Assembly: GCA_001038565.1 (NCBI GenBank)
Contig: LFJO01000005.1
Span: 642,166 to 706,165 of the forward strand
DNA: 64,000 nt
Direction: 5' to 3'
Source: Alkalihalobacillus pseudalcaliphilus
Lineage (GTDB): Bacteria > Bacillota > Bacilli > Bacillales > Bacillaceae_D
Below the pieces are notes generated by a model. It was not told where the DNA came from. It ran no database searches and saw nothing but the letters and a program-made list of their open reading frames with translations. Positions 17,291-25,620 of the stretch are shown piece by piece (the stretch's first letter is position 1; every line of letters begins with the position of its first letter). The position numbers were made by a program, and so were the translations under genes.

Positions 17291-18079
17291 TTAATGGGGT
17301 TGTTTATTAGGGCGGGTTGGTCGTGGTTTTGGGATTGGAACTTGACGAACGGCACCATATAACATACCTATACAAGCGATGATTAAAAGTAGTGCAGGGA
17401 CTTCTACAAGCACTTCCATCCAACCGAAAAGAATAACAGGTAATGTAATTGAATAAGCACTCATCACCCAGAGATGCTTATATTGTAATTGTTTTCGTTT
17501 ACCTTTCATGAGAAGGCCAACTAACCCTAGAAGAGTAATACCTAGAAATGTAGTACCTAACAAGCTTGCATAATTAAAAAAGCTGATAAGTGTAAGCATG
17601 ATGGGCATAAAACCAGATAAATCGGCTAAGTGCTCGAGAATTTGATCCCGTGACATTTGATCAACGCCTAGTAACGTATAGGAAATCTCTTGACTTTGAC
17701 CATCTGAAAAGGTGATTAAACCGTTTTGTAATAAAGCAACGCCATTCCCATATTCTAATATAGTCTGCTCATCTAATTCGTTTTGTGGGTCAACGATGAA
17801 ATAACCTGTTGTACCTGAATGCTGAACAAAGGGTTCGCTTATTTCACTCACTAATTGATGTGAGGTAATGGAGAAGTCTGGGAGTTCCGATTCGACAAGT
17901 GCTTCAATCTGATTTAATTGATTTTGTAAGGTAACGCTAGAAACAATGATAAATGGTAAGAAAGCAATAAAGGTCATGACGGTTACATGAAAAAGCGATT
18001 TCGTAATTGGCTGTAACCGCGAATATGCTAACGCTTTAAAGTTGTATAAACATTTATAGAAAAACTTAAAAAAATTCAC
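17291..18079 (-). CDS. yqgB: DUF1189 membrane protein (YqgB-like)
   Basis: This 262-residue integral membrane protein has a first transmembrane segment near residues 28-48 (VMTFIAFLPFIIVSSV). A large extracytoplasmic loop of about 100 residues containing TGYFIVDP follows, then three to four C-terminal membrane segments. The pattern fits DUF1189, to which B. subtilis YqgB belongs. The function is unknown. It starts at a GTG preceded by AAAGGAG; the overlapping ATG is followed directly by TGA. Gene order (between ispG and sodA) matches yqgB. Confidence 0.8.
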   Translation of the reverse strand: MNFFKFFYKCLYNFKALAYSRLQPITKSLFHVTVMTFIAFLPFIIVSSVTLQNQLNQIEALVESELPDFSITSHQLVSEISEPFVQHSGTTGYFIVDPQNELDEQTILEYGNGVALLQNGLITFSDGQSQEISYTLLGVDQMSRDQILEHLADLSGFMPIMLTLISFFNYASLLGTTFLGITLLGLVGLLMKGKRKQLQYKHLWVMSAYSITLPVILFGWMEVLVEVPALLLIIACIGMLYGAVRQVPIPKPRPTRPNKQPH

Positions 18080-18184
18080 ATGCTGCTCCTTTCTTTTATT
18101 TCACTTTAAAAGTAATCAAGTAGACCTTATTCATCATACCAAGCATTGTTACGGTTTGGAAGGTGTAGAGCTGGGATTCGCTTT

Positions 18185-19231
18185 TTAGTCACAAATCCGA
18201 TAGTAACCGTTAATTTTTTTCAAGCTATTAGCAGCCAATTGGAGGATGACGGGTTGATGGATGAGTTTTCTTTCTTGTTCGATTTCAAGGATAATGAAGT
18301 GTCGACAAAGCATAATGCCATCTTGGTAAAAAGAATTCATCGGGTCAAATCCGATGATGTGACCGCTCAGTTGGATGAGTGAGCTTTTTTTGTTCCAAAA
18401 CGTTTGGAAAAGCTGTTTTCTTTCTTTGGTATGCTTATCAAAAGCATGTTGGAAAGCTGATTCATTTCGTATAGCGACTTGATTAAGGCTTTGCGGTGCA
18501 TCTTCAAATCGAGATAAGATATTCTCGTTGATATGCAAATTTTGATTATACGTCATATGAAGTTGGTTCATTGCCATGAAAAGTAGGGTCCCGGTATAAT
18601 AAGCTAACTTTCGAACGTGAAAAAAATCTTGGTCATAACGGGTAATCTTAGTTTTATAATCTTTCATTCTCGCTCTAAATTTCTGCTCGTCAAGTTGTTG
18701 TAAGGCTAGTGTACCAACAAATTCAGCACCGCCCTCAATCAGTTCTGTTTTTATTTCCTCATCTAAAAATTCACCAATAACGCTTCTTCGTTTTTGACGT
18801 AATCCAAAGAACGTAGAAAGACTCTCTTTTTTACCCTCTAATACGGAGACTAGCTCTATATTTTCGATCGCTTTCATCCTAAGATTTTCCTCACTTGCTG
18901 GGTATTGTAACAGCAATAACTCGTTGGCATAACGCTTTTCATCTCGTTCTTTTTGAAATGCATGAAACATTTCGTGAACTAAATTAGAGGCTAAAACATC
19001 GTAATCCTCATTTAAACCGACAGAAACGTCCCATATTGCAACTAAGTGATTCTCAAATTCTATGACAGTATTCGCTAAAAAACGTTGGTCTTTCTTATAA
19101 TATTGACCGTTATAGTAGACTTGGTCCTCATTATAAAGAGCAAAAGGGTATTGATGGAAATTGGACCATAATTGTGAAAAATTGATTTTTGCAAGACGAA
19201 TCTCTACTTCTTGATAAAGGATTTCTAACAT
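18185..19231 (-). CDS. uncharacterised HExxH metallopeptidase-like protein
   Basis: This 348-residue soluble protein of no family I recognise contains a zinc-protease signature, LVHEMFHAFQKE, with HEMFH at residues 86-90. A possible third ligand is Glu166 or Glu170 in LIEGGAEFVG, which would make it a gluzincin. The C-terminal half is helical, with several hydrophobic patches. The ATG follows GGAGG by seven bases and lies inside the end of the upstream HTH gene (7-bp overlap), so the two are translationally coupled. The layout recalls HTH plus ImmA/IrrE-type regulator-protease pairs. This is an inference from layout and motif only. Confidence 0.75.
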   Translation of the reverse strand: MLEILYQEVEIRLAKINFSQLWSNFHQYPFALYNEDQVYYNGQYYKKDQRFLANTVIEFENHLVAIWDVSVGLNEDYDVLASNLVHEMFHAFQKERDEKRYANELLLLQYPASEENLRMKAIENIELVSVLEGKKESLSTFFGLRQKRRSVIGEFLDEEIKTELIEGGAEFVGTLALQQLDEQKFRARMKDYKTKITRYDQDFFHVRKLAYYTGTLLFMAMNQLHMTYNQNLHINENILSRFEDAPQSLNQVAIRNESAFQHAFDKHTKERKQLFQTFWNKKSSLIQLSGHIIGFDPMNSFYQDGIMLCRHFIILEIEQERKLIHQPVILQLAANSLKKINGYYRICD

Positions 19232-19683
19232 GTTTGATCCTCCGCGTCTTGAATGATACTTTGAATAGTAAGAATAAGCTCCTTTTGTCCAGAGAACATG
19301 ACTCGGATGATTTGTTTATTTTCTAAGTATTGATAAGAGAATTGGAATTTACCTTCTTTTGGTAATAATTGCATGACCTTCTTTTGCCAATGTGTCGCGT
19401 GTTGAATAGTTGAGCAGGGAATATCTATGACCGTGCACATTTCAGTCTCTTGTATAGAGGAGTGATTTAGGAATTCAGATATAATTTTATTTTTTTCTTG
19501 TTCGATTTTTACTTCTATATCCGAATTATGAAATAAAGCTTCTAGATTTTCCTCAGTGAAGCGCCATTGGCCTCCAATTTTTGTCCCTTTGAGAAGACCA
19601 TTTTTTAAATAGGTCCTTATAGTGCGAGAGGTTAAGCGTGTCATGGTGGCAATTTCATCAATCGTATAAAATGTTTTATTCAT
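19225..19683 (-). CDS. HTH regulator (excisionase/MerR-like) paired with the HExxH protein
   Basis: This 152-residue protein has an N-terminal helix-turn-helix of the HTH_17/excisionase kind, with TIDEIATMTRLTSRTIRTYL, a short wing and GGQWRFTEENL. A charged linker and a C-terminal domain of unknown fold follow (residues about 75-150). The ATG follows TAGGAGG. Four 10-bp direct repeats lie 18 bp upstream of the start and may be its operator. It is the first gene of a two-gene operon with the metallopeptidase-like protein. Neither gene follows the B. subtilis order here. Confidence 0.8.
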   Translation of the reverse strand: MNKTFYTIDEIATMTRLTSRTIRTYLKNGLLKGTKIGGQWRFTEENLEALFHNSDIEVKIEQEKNKIISEFLNHSSIQETEMCTVIDIPCSTIQHATHWQKKVMQLLPKEGKFQFSYQYLENKQIIRVMFSGQKELILTIQSIIQDAEDQTC

Positions 19684-19700
19684 ATTGGAACCTCCTATTT

Positions 19701-19740
19701 ATTCATTTATTTTCATTTTATTTCATATAATTTCATATGT
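19701..19740 (-). promoter_or_regulatory. four tandem 10-bp repeats upstream of the HTH gene
   Basis: On the plus strand four consecutive decamers follow the pattern WTTCATWTWW: ATTCATTTAT, TTTCATTTTA, TTTCATATAA and TTTCATATGT. The spacing of one helical turn suggests cooperative binding on one face. A TATAAT-like -10 lies just upstream on the minus strand (about 19749-19754). Confidence 0.6.
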
Positions 19741-19907
19741 AAAGAGAGAATTATATGTAAATAAACATAAGCTTCATTGAGGTAAAAAACTCGTACTTGT
19801 CGTATGGGGAAGCTTATGATACATTATAAAAAGAGTTGGAAATAATTAATTTCAAAGAAAGTATTGTCAAATTTTTATTATCGTGATATTATAGTTCTTG
19901 TCGTTAT

Positions 19908-19982
19908 TCCACAGTAGCTCAGTGGTAGAGCAATCGGCTGTTAACCGATCGGTCGTAGGTTCGAGTCCTACCTGTGGAGCCA
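19908..19982 (+). tRNA. tRNA-Asn(GTT)
   Basis: Cloverleaf with acceptor TCCACAG/CTGTGGA, anticodon GTT at 19940-19942, T-arm GGTTCGAGTCC and encoded CCA. It is the first of four clustered tRNAs. Confidence 0.97.
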
Positions 19983-19987
19983 TATTT

Positions 19988-20061
19988 GGCGGTGTAGCTC
20001 AGCTGGCTAGAGCGTACGGTTCATACCCGTGAGGTCGGGGGTTCGATCCCCTCCGCCGCTA
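19988..20061 (+). tRNA. tRNA-Met(CAT), elongator type
   Basis: Starts GGCGGTGTAGCTCAGC, with anticodon CAT at 20022-20024 and T-arm GGGGGTTCGATCCCCTC. Position 1-72 is a G-U pair and no CCA is encoded. The 5' end is not that of an initiator tRNA. Confidence 0.93.
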
Positions 20062-20084
20062 CTTTAATTACATACACATACTTT

Positions 20085-20161
20085 GGACCCTTAGCTCAGT
20101 TGGTTAGAGCACTCGGCTCATAACCGATCGGTCGTAGGTTCGAGTCCTACAGGGTCCACCA
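20085..20161 (+). tRNA. tRNA with CAT anticodon, probably tRNA-Ile2 (lysidine-modified)
   Basis: Acceptor GGACCCT/AGGGTCC, anticodon CAT at 20119-20121, encoded CCA. The body GGACCC-TTAGCTCAGTTGG resembles the Bacillus tRNA-Ile2 read by TilS rather than the elongator Met next to it. Confidence 0.88.
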
Positions 20162-20168
20162 AAGTTAC

Positions 20169-20258
20169 GGAGGAATACCCAAGTCCGGCTGAAGGGATCG
20201 GTCTTGAAAACCGACAGGCGGGTTAAACCGCGCGGGGGTTCGAATCCCTCTTCCTCCG
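20169..20258 (+). tRNA. tRNA-Ser(TGA)
   Basis: Class II tRNA of about 90 nt with a long variable arm (CAGGCGGGTTAAACCGCGC region). Anticodon TGA at 20205-20207, acceptor GGAGGAA/TTCCTCC, no encoded CCA. Confidence 0.95.
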
Positions 20259-20263
20259 CTTCG

Positions 20264-20313
20264 AAAAAAGCTATTTACCTCGATTTATATCGATGGTAAG
20301 TAGCTTTTTGTTT
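20264..20313 (+). terminator. terminator of the tRNA cluster
   Basis: AAAAAGCTATTTACC pairs with GGTAAGTAGCTTTTT around a CGA/TCG inner stem. Confidence 0.88.
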
Positions 20314-20601
20314 TATATCCAATCAGTTGCGCCGAATGTTAAAAGGACAGATTGTAGAATAAATAAGGTGGAGGATGTTTTAATTTAGAGAGACTGGGAA
20401 TAGCTCCTATGGAGGGCATTTGAAAGATGAAACCATAAAGTGTAAAATCAAAAAAACTTTGATGCATAATGATTGCAGAAACGCGGAAACTTTGATAATG
20501 TAATATTTGTAGACTTAATAAACATTTTTGTTTCAAAAGTCGATGCCTATTTTGAAGTTAGACTTCAAAACTATGCTTAAACATTTAAGGAGGAGATTAG
20601 A
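20314..20601. other. upstream region of sodA
   Basis: No gene is supported here. A perfect palindrome, TTTGAAGT-TAG-ACTTCAAA (20551-20569), lies 33 bp before the sodA start and may be a regulatory site. No strong sigma-A promoter is obvious. Confidence 0.5.
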
Positions 20602-21210
20602 ATGGCATACGAATTACCGCAATTACCTTACGCAGCAAACGCATTAGAGCCTCATATTGATGAAACGACAATGAATATTCATCATGGCAAACACCATCAA
20701 ACTTACGTAACGAAGTTAAACGCAGCACTTGAAGGACACGAGGATCTTGCTAGCAAGACGATCGAGGACTTAGTAGCGAACTTAGACGCTGTACCTGAAA
20801 GCATTCGTACAGCTGTAAGAAACAACGGTGGTGGACACGCTAACCATAAGCTATTCTGGGAACTGCTTTCTCCTAATGGTGGTGGAGCACCAAAAGGTGA
20901 AGTAGCAGACGCGATTAATTCTACTTTCGGTAGCTTCGAAGCATTTAAAGAAAAGTTTGCAGATGCAGGTGCTAACCGTTTCGGTTCTGGTTGGGCTTGG
21001 TTAGTTGTTGCTGATGGCAAACTAGAAATCACAAGCACGCCAAACCAAGATTCACCATTAACAGAAGGTAAAACTCCTGTTCTTGGCTTAGACGTTTGGG
21101 AGCATGCTTACTACTTAAATTATCAAAATCGTCGTCCTGACTACATCGGTGCATTCTGGAATGTAGTAAACTGGGACAAGGTAGAAGAATTATATCAAGC
21201 AGCTAAATAA
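20602..21210 (+). CDS. sodA: manganese/iron superoxide dismutase
   Basis: This 202-residue cytosolic enzyme dismutates superoxide. Metal ligands fall at the expected places: His27, His82, Asp164 and His168 ([16 protein letters not shown]). GGGHANHK and the region around the active-site Tyr35 are conserved. The Mn-type is favoured by close similarity to Bacillus SodA. The ATG follows AAGGAGG. It stands alone, with its own terminator, and keeps the order sodA-yqgE-pbpA of B. subtilis. Confidence 0.97.
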   Translation: MAYELPQLPYAANALEPHIDETTMNIHHGKHHQTYVTKLNAALEGHEDLASKTIEDLVANLDAVPESIRTAVRNNGGGHANHKLFWELLSPNGGGAPKGEVADAINSTFGSFEAFKEKFADAGANRFGSGWAWLVVADGKLEITSTPNQDSPLTEGKTPVLGLDVWEHAYYLNYQNRRPDYIGAFWNVVNWDKVEELYQAAK

Positions 21211-21226
21211 TTTCATTTAGCCAAAT

Positions 21227-21267
21227 AACTAACCATAGGTCTATGACCTTTATGGTTAGTTTTTTTA
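21227..21267 (+). terminator. terminator of sodA
   Basis: AACTAACCATA pairs with TATGGTTAGTT, with an inner GGTC/GACC stem, followed by seven Ts. Confidence 0.9.
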
Positions 21268-21469
21268 TGGTTTTAGGATATTTTCTGGGGACGAGAGCAG
21301 TTAGTAGTGAGTAAAGAAGTTAAAGCGATATGTACTAATTACCTAATTGGCAATTTAAACAGTTCGTTAGGTAATTGAAAAGATAGGAGTATGGCACTCT
21401 ATATGGGCAGTTACTCAAGAGGATTGAAGGAGTAAGTGAAGAAAAATCGTGGAAGGCTCTGGCTTTTAA

Positions 21470-21609
21470 CTGTTGGCTTAACCTAGCGGAAGAATAGACC
21501 TTAGATCCAGTGGCGAAGCCGATTAACTCACCACCGCGCGATTGTCTCGAATCATGATTTTCGGTAGCGACGAGCAACGATCCATGTTCGCACTAATTCA
21601 TATAAAAGG
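21470..21609 (+). repeat. dispersed repeat family A, diverged copy 3
   Basis: It retains AGATCCAGTGGCG, AGCCGATTAACTCA, GATTGTCTCGAATCATGATT, TTCGGTAGCGACGAGCAACG and the tail TTCATATAAAAGG. The left part is rearranged. Confidence 0.7.
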
Positions 21610-21684
21610 AAAAATGAAGCAACTTTCATCTGAAAGAATATCGTCAGAATCAAATGACACACTATGAGTAGGGTGGTGTTGTCT

Positions 21685-22980
21685 TTGAGAAAAGCAATCC
21701 TTACAAAAATGATTGGTAACATTGAAGTGACAAAGGATTTAGCGCTCTTACTCTTTATAGGAGGGCTTTATGCCTTAAGTATCGCATTATCGAACACGTT
21801 TGTGAACGTCTACCTCTGGAAGCAATCAGGTGAATTTATTGATTTAGCCTTGTATAACCTAGCTTCAGTTGTCTTTCAGCCGATAACGTTCATCCTCGCC
21901 GGAAGGTGGGCGAAAAAAATTGACCGAATTATCGTCCTAAGATTAGGTGTTATATTTCTGGCGATATTTTTTACGACCGTATTATTACTAGGAGAACAAG
22001 CAAACCGTTATATCCTTTTATTGGGAGCATTAATTGGTATCGGATATGGATTTTATTGGTTAGCGTTTAATGTTTTAACTTTTGAAATCACTGAACCTGA
22101 TACGAGAGATTTTTTTAATGGCTTTTTAGGGTTATTAACATCTTTTGCAGGAATGATTGGACCGATTGTTTCAGGTTTAATTATTACAAAAATGAGTTCT
22201 TTTACAGGGTATACTGTCATTTTCTCGATTTCTTTAGGGTTGTTCGTTGTGTCTGTACTCCTTAGTTTCCTTTTACAAAGGAGGTCAGCAGAAGGGCGTT
22301 ATTACTTTAAAGAAATTTTACAAGAAAGAAAACATAATAAAAATTGGGCTCAAATTCTTTATGCACACTTTTTCCAAGGGTTACGTGAAGGGACATTTAT
22401 GTTTGTGATCACTGTGTGGGTGTATATCGTTACACAGAGTGAATTAGCACTTGGAACATATGGCTTAGTAGCATCTTCTGTCCAGTTTGTAGCTTATTAC
22501 TTAGCAACTAGATTAATCAAACCTGCTTATCGCAAAAAGGCTATTTTAATTGGCGGTTTAATTTTATATGGGGCCATTTTTCTCATACTATTTCAATTAT
22601 CCTTTCCAAAACTAATTACATATGGAGTTATCATTTCACTCGCATATCCCATGTTACTAGTACCTTATTTATCATTAACATACGATGTAATTGGGAAAGC
22701 CAAAAACGCAAAGGAAATGAGGATAGAATACATTGTAGTTAGAGAAGTATTCTTAAATAGTGGAAGGATTATTTCGGTCTTAGCCTTTATAGCTACCATT
22801 AGTTTCTTTCCAGAAAAAACCGGCATTCCGATCTTGTTATTATTCCTCGGAGCAGGACACACATGTATTTATTGGTTTGTCCGTAAAGTTAGGTTTTCAG
22901 GACCAGAAGGAGGAAAGGGTGTGCCATTTTCAACGCAACGTAATGGCGAAAATGGTAGTACTGGGGGAACAACCTTTTAA
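21685..22980 (+). CDS. yqgE: major facilitator superfamily transporter (YqgE-like)
   Basis: This 431-residue membrane protein has about twelve transmembrane segments, with a basic loop after helix 2 (GRWAKKIDRIIVLRLG) and a central cytosolic loop near residue 215. It fits the MFS and the position of B. subtilis yqgE between sodA and pbpA. The substrate is unknown. The ATG at 21664 has no Shine-Dalgarno sequence; AGGGTGG eight bases before the TTG at 21685 favours that start. The C-terminal tail is Gly/Ser-rich. Confidence 0.8.
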   Translation: MRKAILTKMIGNIEVTKDLALLLFIGGLYALSIALSNTFVNVYLWKQSGEFIDLALYNLASVVFQPITFILAGRWAKKIDRIIVLRLGVIFLAIFFTTVLLLGEQANRYILLLGALIGIGYGFYWLAFNVLTFEITEPDTRDFFNGFLGLLTSFAGMIGPIVSGLIITKMSSFTGYTVIFSISLGLFVVSVLLSFLLQRRSAEGRYYFKEILQERKHNKNWAQILYAHFFQGLREGTFMFVITVWVYIVTQSELALGTYGLVASSVQFVAYYLATRLIKPAYRKKAILIGGLILYGAIFLILFQLSFPKLITYGVIISLAYPMLLVPYLSLTYDVIGKAKNAKEMRIEYIVVREVFLNSGRIISVLAFIATISFFPEKTGIPILLLFLGAGHTCIYWFVRKVRFSGPEGGKGVPFSTQRNGENGSTGGTTF

Positions 22981-22997
22981 GAAAAATTGAAACAACA

Positions 22998-23030
22998 TTG
23001 TCAAAAAGGCTATCGCTATTTTTTTTGACA
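22998..23030 (+). terminator. hairpin after the MFS gene
   Basis: TTGTCAAAAA pairs with TTTTTTGACA around GGCTATCGCTA. The 3' arm also supplies the -35 box of the next promoter. Confidence 0.55.
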
Positions 23031-23052
23031 GCCTTTAAAGTTATGTTATAAT
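23025..23052 (+). promoter_or_regulatory. promoter of the 6S-like RNA
   Basis: A consensus TTGACA (23025-23030) is followed after 16 bp by an extended -10, TGTTATAAT (TATAAT at 23047-23052). Confidence 0.9.
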
Positions 23053-23058
23053 AATTGT

Positions 23059-23250
23059 ACAAGTAAATGAAAAGCCTGCTGTGTTAGTCAGCTTCTATTT
23101 GTTTCGAACCTTGTTTTCATAAAGGGAGCCTCAAATTGAATGTCTGCCAACATGCCAATATATTTGGACGTTGAAGGATCTTCTGCGGGCACCCACCTAC
23201 GAGTGTAGGTTCATGAAACAACTGTAGCAACGGCATTCGCGGGTTTTACG
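23059..23250 (+). ncRNA. ssrS: probable 6S RNA
   Basis: This structured RNA of roughly 190 nt begins just after a consensus promoter. The closing stem pairs AAAAGCCTGC with GCGGGTTTT. A long imperfect rod follows: TTGTTTCGAACCT pairs with AGGTTC-AT-GAAACAA, and GGGAGCC faces GGGCACCC. The apical hairpin uses CCAAC..CCAA with TTGG..GTTG. Rod shape, length and motifs such as TCTGCGGGCACCCAC fit Firmicutes 6S RNA, which binds sigma-A RNA polymerase. I rely on memory of the family; a covariance-model search would decide. Confidence 0.75.
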
Positions 23251-23262
23251 ACTTACAAACAA

Positions 23263-23295
23263 TCCAGGCACCTGACATTTAGGTGTCTGTTCTTA
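23263..23295 (+). terminator. terminator of the 6S-like RNA
   Basis: CAGGCACCT (23265-23273) pairs with AGGTGTCTG (23281-23289), followed by TTCTT. Confidence 0.7.
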
Positions 23296-23367
23296 TGTAT
23301 ACATAATCACTCTCACGTATTAATCACTTTAATTTAGTCCTTTTTTATTTGTTGAGTTTTGAATTAA

Positions 23368-23478
23368 AGTATTAGTAGACACCTAGCGGAAGAAATGCCA
23401 GTGGGACATAGTGTCATGCGATTGTCTCGGATCATGATTGTCGGTAGCGGTGTTTAATGCTCCGCACATGAGGTTTAG
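23368..23478 (+). repeat. dispersed repeat family A, internally deleted copy 4
   Basis: Contains CCTAGCGGAAGAAATG, CAGTGGGACATAGTG, GCGATTGTCTCGGATCATG, TCGGTAGCGG and GCTCCGCACATGAGG. The central stem is missing. It lies between the 6S-like RNA and pbpA. Confidence 0.7.
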
Positions 23479-23525
23479 ATAACTTATTACATACAAAATA
23501 TTAAATAAAGGCGAGGTGAGAACGG

Positions 23526-25586
23526 GTGAGTCCAAAAGAAAAAACAAAGAAAAAAAGACAAATCCCTTTTCGATTAAATATCTTGTTCTTTGCGGTTTTT
23601 ATCCTATTTTCAATCTTAATATTACGATTAGGATATGTACAAATAGTACAAGGTGAAGAGTACAAAAAAGAATTAGAACGAACAAGTGCTTCAACAGCTA
23701 GAATTGATGCCCCCCGAGGGTTGATGTACGATCGTTACGGTCACATCGTGGTTGATAACGAATTAGTCTTATCACTTACATACACGAACCCTTCACAACA
23801 AACAAGCGCAACTGAAATGTTAAAATTAGCATGGAAATTACGTGAATTCGTTAAAATTGATACTGAGAATGTACGTGATTTCACTATGAGAGAATATCTT
23901 CTCCAGCAAATGAATGCTGATGATATTAAAGCTTTAACAGAAGACATTGAAACAGAGGACATGTCAGCAGGAGAACTTTATCGTACTCAAATTAATGCAA
24001 TTCCAGCTGAAAGATTAGAAGCGTTTTCAGAGCGGGAGCTCGAAGTAATTGCGATCTTTCAAGAAATGTCTGCAGGGTATGCCAATACACCACAGAGAAT
24101 TAAGGTCGATATAACAGAAGAAGAAGCACATATAATTAGTGAGAGATTGGATGAATTACCCAATATTGATATCATTCGAGATTCTGAACGAGCTTACCCA
24201 TATGGAAATAATTATGTTTTTGGTAGAATAAGTTCGATTCCACGTGAAGCGATAAATAGCTATTTAGCTAAAGGATATTCTCGATCTGATCAGGTGGGGA
24301 CAAGTTATTTAGAAAGAGAATATGAAGAGGCTCTACGTGGTGAAAAGGCGTTAGTTGAAAATTATACAACAACTACAGGTAATTTAACCGAAAGTGAAAC
24401 GGTAGAACGATTAGGACAAAGAGGTAATGATTTAGTTTTGTCACTTGATATGGAATATCAGCAGTTACTCGAAGACAGCCTCGAAAAACATGTTAAGGCT
24501 GGAGCAGCTGAATATCGATATCATAAAACGGCTTATGCAATAGTAATGGATCCGTTTACAGGTGAAGTTCTAGCAATGGGAGGTTATGAAGATAATGTAG
24601 GAGGAAATGGTCCTACATTTGCCAATCATGGACCTATATCTAATATGTATGTAATGGGTTCTACAGTAAAGCCAGCTACGGTTTTAGCTGGTTTTGAAAC
24701 AGGAGTAGTACAACGTCAGACGATAATTAACGATCGACCCATTAGAATAGGGGATGAAACATTTAGTTCAGTTAATCCTATGGGAAACATTAACTATGTT
24801 ACCGCAATAGAACGCTCTTCTAATATTTATATGGCAGAAATTGGTCTGAGGCTTGGGAATTATTATCAAAATGGGAATCGTATCATTATGAATAATTTTC
24901 ACTCAGCATTAGATACTTTAAGGTATTATTATAGTCAATTTGGTCTAGGTGTAGATACCGGAATAGATTTACCCGAAAATCAAGTCAATAACGGATTGAT
25001 AGGTGATATGACACAAGGTGGTTCATTATTACACAATACTTTTGGCCAATATGATAATTATACCCCATTACAAATGGTTCAATATGTCTCAACGATTGCT
25101 AACGGTGGTTATCGTGTTCAACCACTCATGGTATCTGAAATTAGACAACCATCTTCAAATAAGCTTGAACTAGGCCCAATTGTGAAAAAGAATGAGATGA
25201 ATATCTTAAACAGAGTAGATATGGATGATAGTATGATTACTGATATGCAAAAAGCTATGGAACAAGTGGTACATGGTAATCGTGGTACGGCAAGAAACGT
25301 TTTTAGAGGTAATTTAATGCATGATATTAGAGCTGCTGGAAAAACAGGAACAGCACAAGCATTTTATTTTGATAATGAAGGTACTATGCGTGAAGCTAAT
25401 AATCAAACTTTTGTTGGTTATGCACCAGCTGACAACCCAGAAATAGCTTTTGCGATAGTGGCTCCTTATGTAAGAGAAACAAACTCGTATAATATGAGTC
25501 AACAAATTGGTGCAGATATTGTAAATAGTTATTTTGATTTAAAAGAAAAACGAAATGGACCTGCGAAAATAGGAACCGATGAATAA
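23526..25586 (+). CDS. pbpA: class B penicillin-binding protein 2 (transpeptidase)
   Basis: This 686-residue monofunctional transpeptidase probably acts in rod-shape peptidoglycan synthesis and spore outgrowth, like PbpA of B. subtilis. It has one N-terminal membrane anchor (residues 16-38), a PBP dimerisation domain (APRGLMYDRYG) and a transpeptidase domain. The active-site motifs are S379-T-V-K382, S431-S-N433 and K606-T-G-T. The GTG start follows GAGGTGA by six bases. An unusually acidic insertion near residues 120-200 is part of the dimerisation domain. It is monocistronic, ending in a strong terminator. Confidence 0.95.
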   Translation: MSPKEKTKKKRQIPFRLNILFFAVFILFSILILRLGYVQIVQGEEYKKELERTSASTARIDAPRGLMYDRYGHIVVDNELVLSLTYTNPSQQTSATEMLKLAWKLREFVKIDTENVRDFTMREYLLQQMNADDIKALTEDIETEDMSAGELYRTQINAIPAERLEAFSERELEVIAIFQEMSAGYANTPQRIKVDITEEEAHIISERLDELPNIDIIRDSERAYPYGNNYVFGRISSIPREAINSYLAKGYSRSDQVGTSYLEREYEEALRGEKALVENYTTTTGNLTESETVERLGQRGNDLVLSLDMEYQQLLEDSLEKHVKAGAAEYRYHKTAYAIVMDPFTGEVLAMGGYEDNVGGNGPTFANHGPISNMYVMGSTVKPATVLAGFETGVVQRQTIINDRPIRIGDETFSSVNPMGNINYVTAIERSSNIYMAEIGLRLGNYYQNGNRIIMNNFHSALDTLRYYYSQFGLGVDTGIDLPENQVNNGLIGDMTQGGSLLHNTFGQYDNYTPLQMVQYVSTIANGGYRVQPLMVSEIRQPSSNKLELGPIVKKNEMNILNRVDMDDSMITDMQKAMEQVVHGNRGTARNVFRGNLMHDIRAAGKTGTAQAFYFDNEGTMREANNQTFVGYAPADNPEIAFAIVAPYVRETNSYNMSQQIGADIVNSYFDLKEKRNGPAKIGTDE

Positions 25587-25590
25587 ATGG

Positions 25591-25620
25591 AAAAAGCACC
25601 TGTGAAACAGGTGCTTTTTG
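25591..25620. terminator. bidirectional terminator between pbpA and the SwrB-like gene
   Basis: AAAAAGCACCTGT pairs perfectly with ACAGGTGCTTTTT around GAA. Confidence 0.95.

Noticed and set aside
18146..18382. Plus-strand frame of 78 codons
   Set aside because: It lies antisense to the end of the HExxH protein gene and lacks a ribosome-binding site.
18185..19740. Prophage or integrative element next to the tRNA cluster
   Set aside because: No integrase, no direct repeat of a tRNA 3' end and no other phage genes were seen; only the two-gene pair is unusual here.
19908..20313. tRNA cluster as part of a ribosomal RNA operon
   Set aside because: No 16S, 23S or 5S sequence is found before or after the four tRNAs; a terminator closes the cluster and sodA follows.
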